From an uncultured Clostridia bacterium (GTDB lineage Bacteria > Bacillota > Clostridia > TANB77 > CAG-508): 64,000 nt of DNA. Below the pieces are notes generated by a model that saw nothing but the letters and a program-made list of their open reading frames with translations, did no database searches and was not told where the DNA came from. The position numbers and the translations under genes were made by a program. Location: positions 4,337-68,336 of the forward strand of contig CAPXSA010000026.1 of the NCBI GenBank assembly GCA_948735595.1, read 5' to 3'. This document shows, in pieces, positions 62,859-64,000 of the stretch. The first letter of the stretch is position 1. Every line of letters begins with the position of its first letter.

Positions 62859-63863
62859 CTAACAATTAATTAATTTCTCCAAGATTTGCACTGCATTACT
62901 AGCAGCACCTTTTCTCAAATTATCAGCAACCACCCATAAATTCACGCCAGACTTCACACTAAAATCTCTACGAATTCTACCAACAAAAACTTCATCTTTG
63001 CCATTAGTATCTAAAGTAGTAGGATAAAGATCAAATTCAGGAGCGTCTTTTACAACAATACCATGCGAATTGCGCAAAGTTTCTTTTAACTCCAATAATT
63101 CAAAGTCTTTTTCAAATTCCACATTAATGGACTCACTATGACTATTCAAAACAGGAACCCTAACAGTTGTAGCAGTAATTGCCAAATTAGGCTTTTTCAA
63201 AATTTTTCTTGTTTCATTTATCATTTTTTCTTCTTCTTTGGTATAGCCATTTTCCAAGAAGCTATCAATATGTGGCAAGCAGTTATTAAAAATAGGTACA
63301 GGGAACTTTTGTAGTTCATATCCATAAGAACTATTAGATTTAATACCACTTTCTAAATCTACAACGCCTTTATGCCCTGCACCAGAAACAGCCTGATAGG
63401 TACTATAAATTACCCTTTTCATATGATAGGCATCATCTAATGGCTTTAAAGCAACAACTGCTTGAATGGTAGAGCAGTTAGGGTTGGCAATAATACCATG
63501 ATGATGGTTAATTTCTTCGGGATTTACTTCAGGAACGACTAAAGGCACTTTAGTATCCATTCGGAAGTTACTACTATTATCAATTACAATACAGCCTTTT
63601 GAAGCAGCAATAGGTGCAAAATCTTTTGCAATGGTAGCACCTGCCGAAAAGATAGCATAAGTAAACTCCTCGTCAAAAGAATTGGGAGTTAATTCTTGAA
63701 CAACATATTCATTTTTTAAAAACTTGATTTTTTTTCCAGCAGACCTGCTAGAAGCAAAGAAAGTATAATCTTCAATAGGTAACTTTTTTTCCTCTAGAAC
63801 TTTTAAAATAGTTTGACCAACGAGTCCAGTAGCGCCAACAATGGCTAATTTGTTTTTTCTCAT
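62859..63863 (-). CDS. asd: Aspartate-semialdehyde dehydrogenase
   Basis: 334 residues. VGATGLVGQTILKVL, NPNCSTIQAVVALKPL (catalytic Cys), YQAVSGAGHKGV and VRVPVLNSHSESINVE. Feeds dapA in the lysine branch. RBS weak (AAAAAAGGATG). Confidence 0.95.
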   Translation of the reverse strand: MRKNKLAIVGATGLVGQTILKVLEEKKLPIEDYTFFASSRSAGKKIKFLKNEYVVQELTPNSFDEEFTYAIFSAGATIAKDFAPIAASKGCIVIDNSSNFRMDTKVPLVVPEVNPEEINHHHGIIANPNCSTIQAVVALKPLDDAYHMKRVIYSTYQAVSGAGHKGVVDLESGIKSNSSYGYELQKFPVPIFNNCLPHIDSFLENGYTKEEEKMINETRKILKKPNLAITATTVRVPVLNSHSESINVEFEKDFELLELKETLRNSHGIVVKDAPEFDLYPTTLDTNGKDEVFVGRIRRDFSVKSGVNLWVVADNLRKGAASNAVQILEKLINC

Positions 63864-63916
63864 ATAATTTCACATCCTTTTTTTTCATTATATGAGAAAA
63901 AGACATGTCTATATAC

Positions 63917-64000
63917 TTAAGAATCTTCTTCTTCCATAACTTTTAAATTTTTTATGGCGAATTTCAAGCTAGCATTAATAAACTCGTTGATAGATTCTAA
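63917..64000 (-). CDS. C-terminal end of an unidentified gene (partial)
   Basis: Last 27 residues of a leftward frame, ending NLKVMEEEDS and TAA. Too short to name; might continue the asd transcription unit. Confidence 0.5.
   Translation of the reverse strand, partial: LESINEFINASLKFAIKNLKVMEEEDS

Noticed and set aside
1..64000. CRISPR arrays, rRNA genes, insertion sequences and prophage structural genes
   Set aside because: No regularly spaced repeats, rRNA, transposase or capsid/tail genes were seen. The holin-family gene at 55320 is a chromosomal four-helix protein, not a phage sign.

Overview
The window is low-GC, densely coded DNA of Firmicutes type, most likely an anaerobic clostridium-like organism. 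Supporting signs are strong AAGGAGG ribosome binding sites, a CIRCE-controlled hrcA-grpE-dnaK-dnaJ locus, the sporulation regulator SpoVT, LPXTG surface protein sorting, a minimal SufCB-type (SmsCB) iron-sulfur pair and many DUF families common in Clostridia. TAA, TAG and TGA all act as stops, and Arg is written mostly AGA/AGG with some CGT/CGA/CGC.

Layout: 1-7.3 kb holds a partial oxidoreductase, a C39-type peptidase, an EEP phosphatase, CapA, RimO, a membrane protein and a probable 6S RNA whose 3' end is duplicated around two accessory genes. 7.4-7.8 kb carries a probable type I toxin-antitoxin locus. 7.8-18.6 kb has prmC, whiA, hemW, the heat-shock operon with adenosine deaminase inside it, and lemA plus a TPM protein. 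18.9-25.9 kb has a class A PBP with PASTA domain, cysS, a DUF1189 protein and ftsH. 26-30 kb is accessory (XRE regulator, pilin-like protein, RluA, a DUF4258/YgiT pair). 30.2-37.9 kb has recD2, a coiled-coil protein, comF, a KAP-type NTPase, an MprF/AglD-like flippase and spoVT. 38.4-45.5 kb is the lower glycolytic operon gap-pgk-tpiA-(Uma2)-gpmI-eno. tRNA-Gln(CUG) follows, then a DUF262 (GmrSD-like) gene with two small companions. 48.4-56.9 kb has a vWA/LPXTG protein, YlmH, DinB, a UDPGP-family pyrophosphorylase, GlmU and small membrane proteins. 57-64 kb has dapB, dapA and asd for lysine/diaminopimelate, a kinase-like protein and smsB/smsC.

The most striking observation is recoding-like. 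Seven genes (C39 peptidase, rimO, hrcA, ftsH, pilin-like, recD2, UDPGP pyrophosphorylase) are each broken by exactly one surplus C in front of a GGN glycine codon, nine events in all, three of them in the pilin-like gene. At every event the surplus C makes an in-frame CGG triplet, and deleting that C restores the family sequence with glycine at the site. Reading all other genes by eye, I found CGG in frame as a plain triplet in one probable gene (60699) and one doubtful small ORF (41080). This looks like a nearly unused CGG codon at which the ribosome shifts +1 (CGGN decoded as one residue, or the C skipped). A systematic sequence artefact is the main alternative. Adenosine deaminase has a different lesion: a -1 shift exactly at a T TTA AAA slippery heptamer.

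Other signals are two copies of a structured intergenic RNA-like repeat with different but self-complementary outer helices, a family of long palindromic repeats, a second degenerate CIRCE operator, and a GlmU with an eroded uridylyltransferase active site beside a UAP-like pyrophosphorylase that could replace it.
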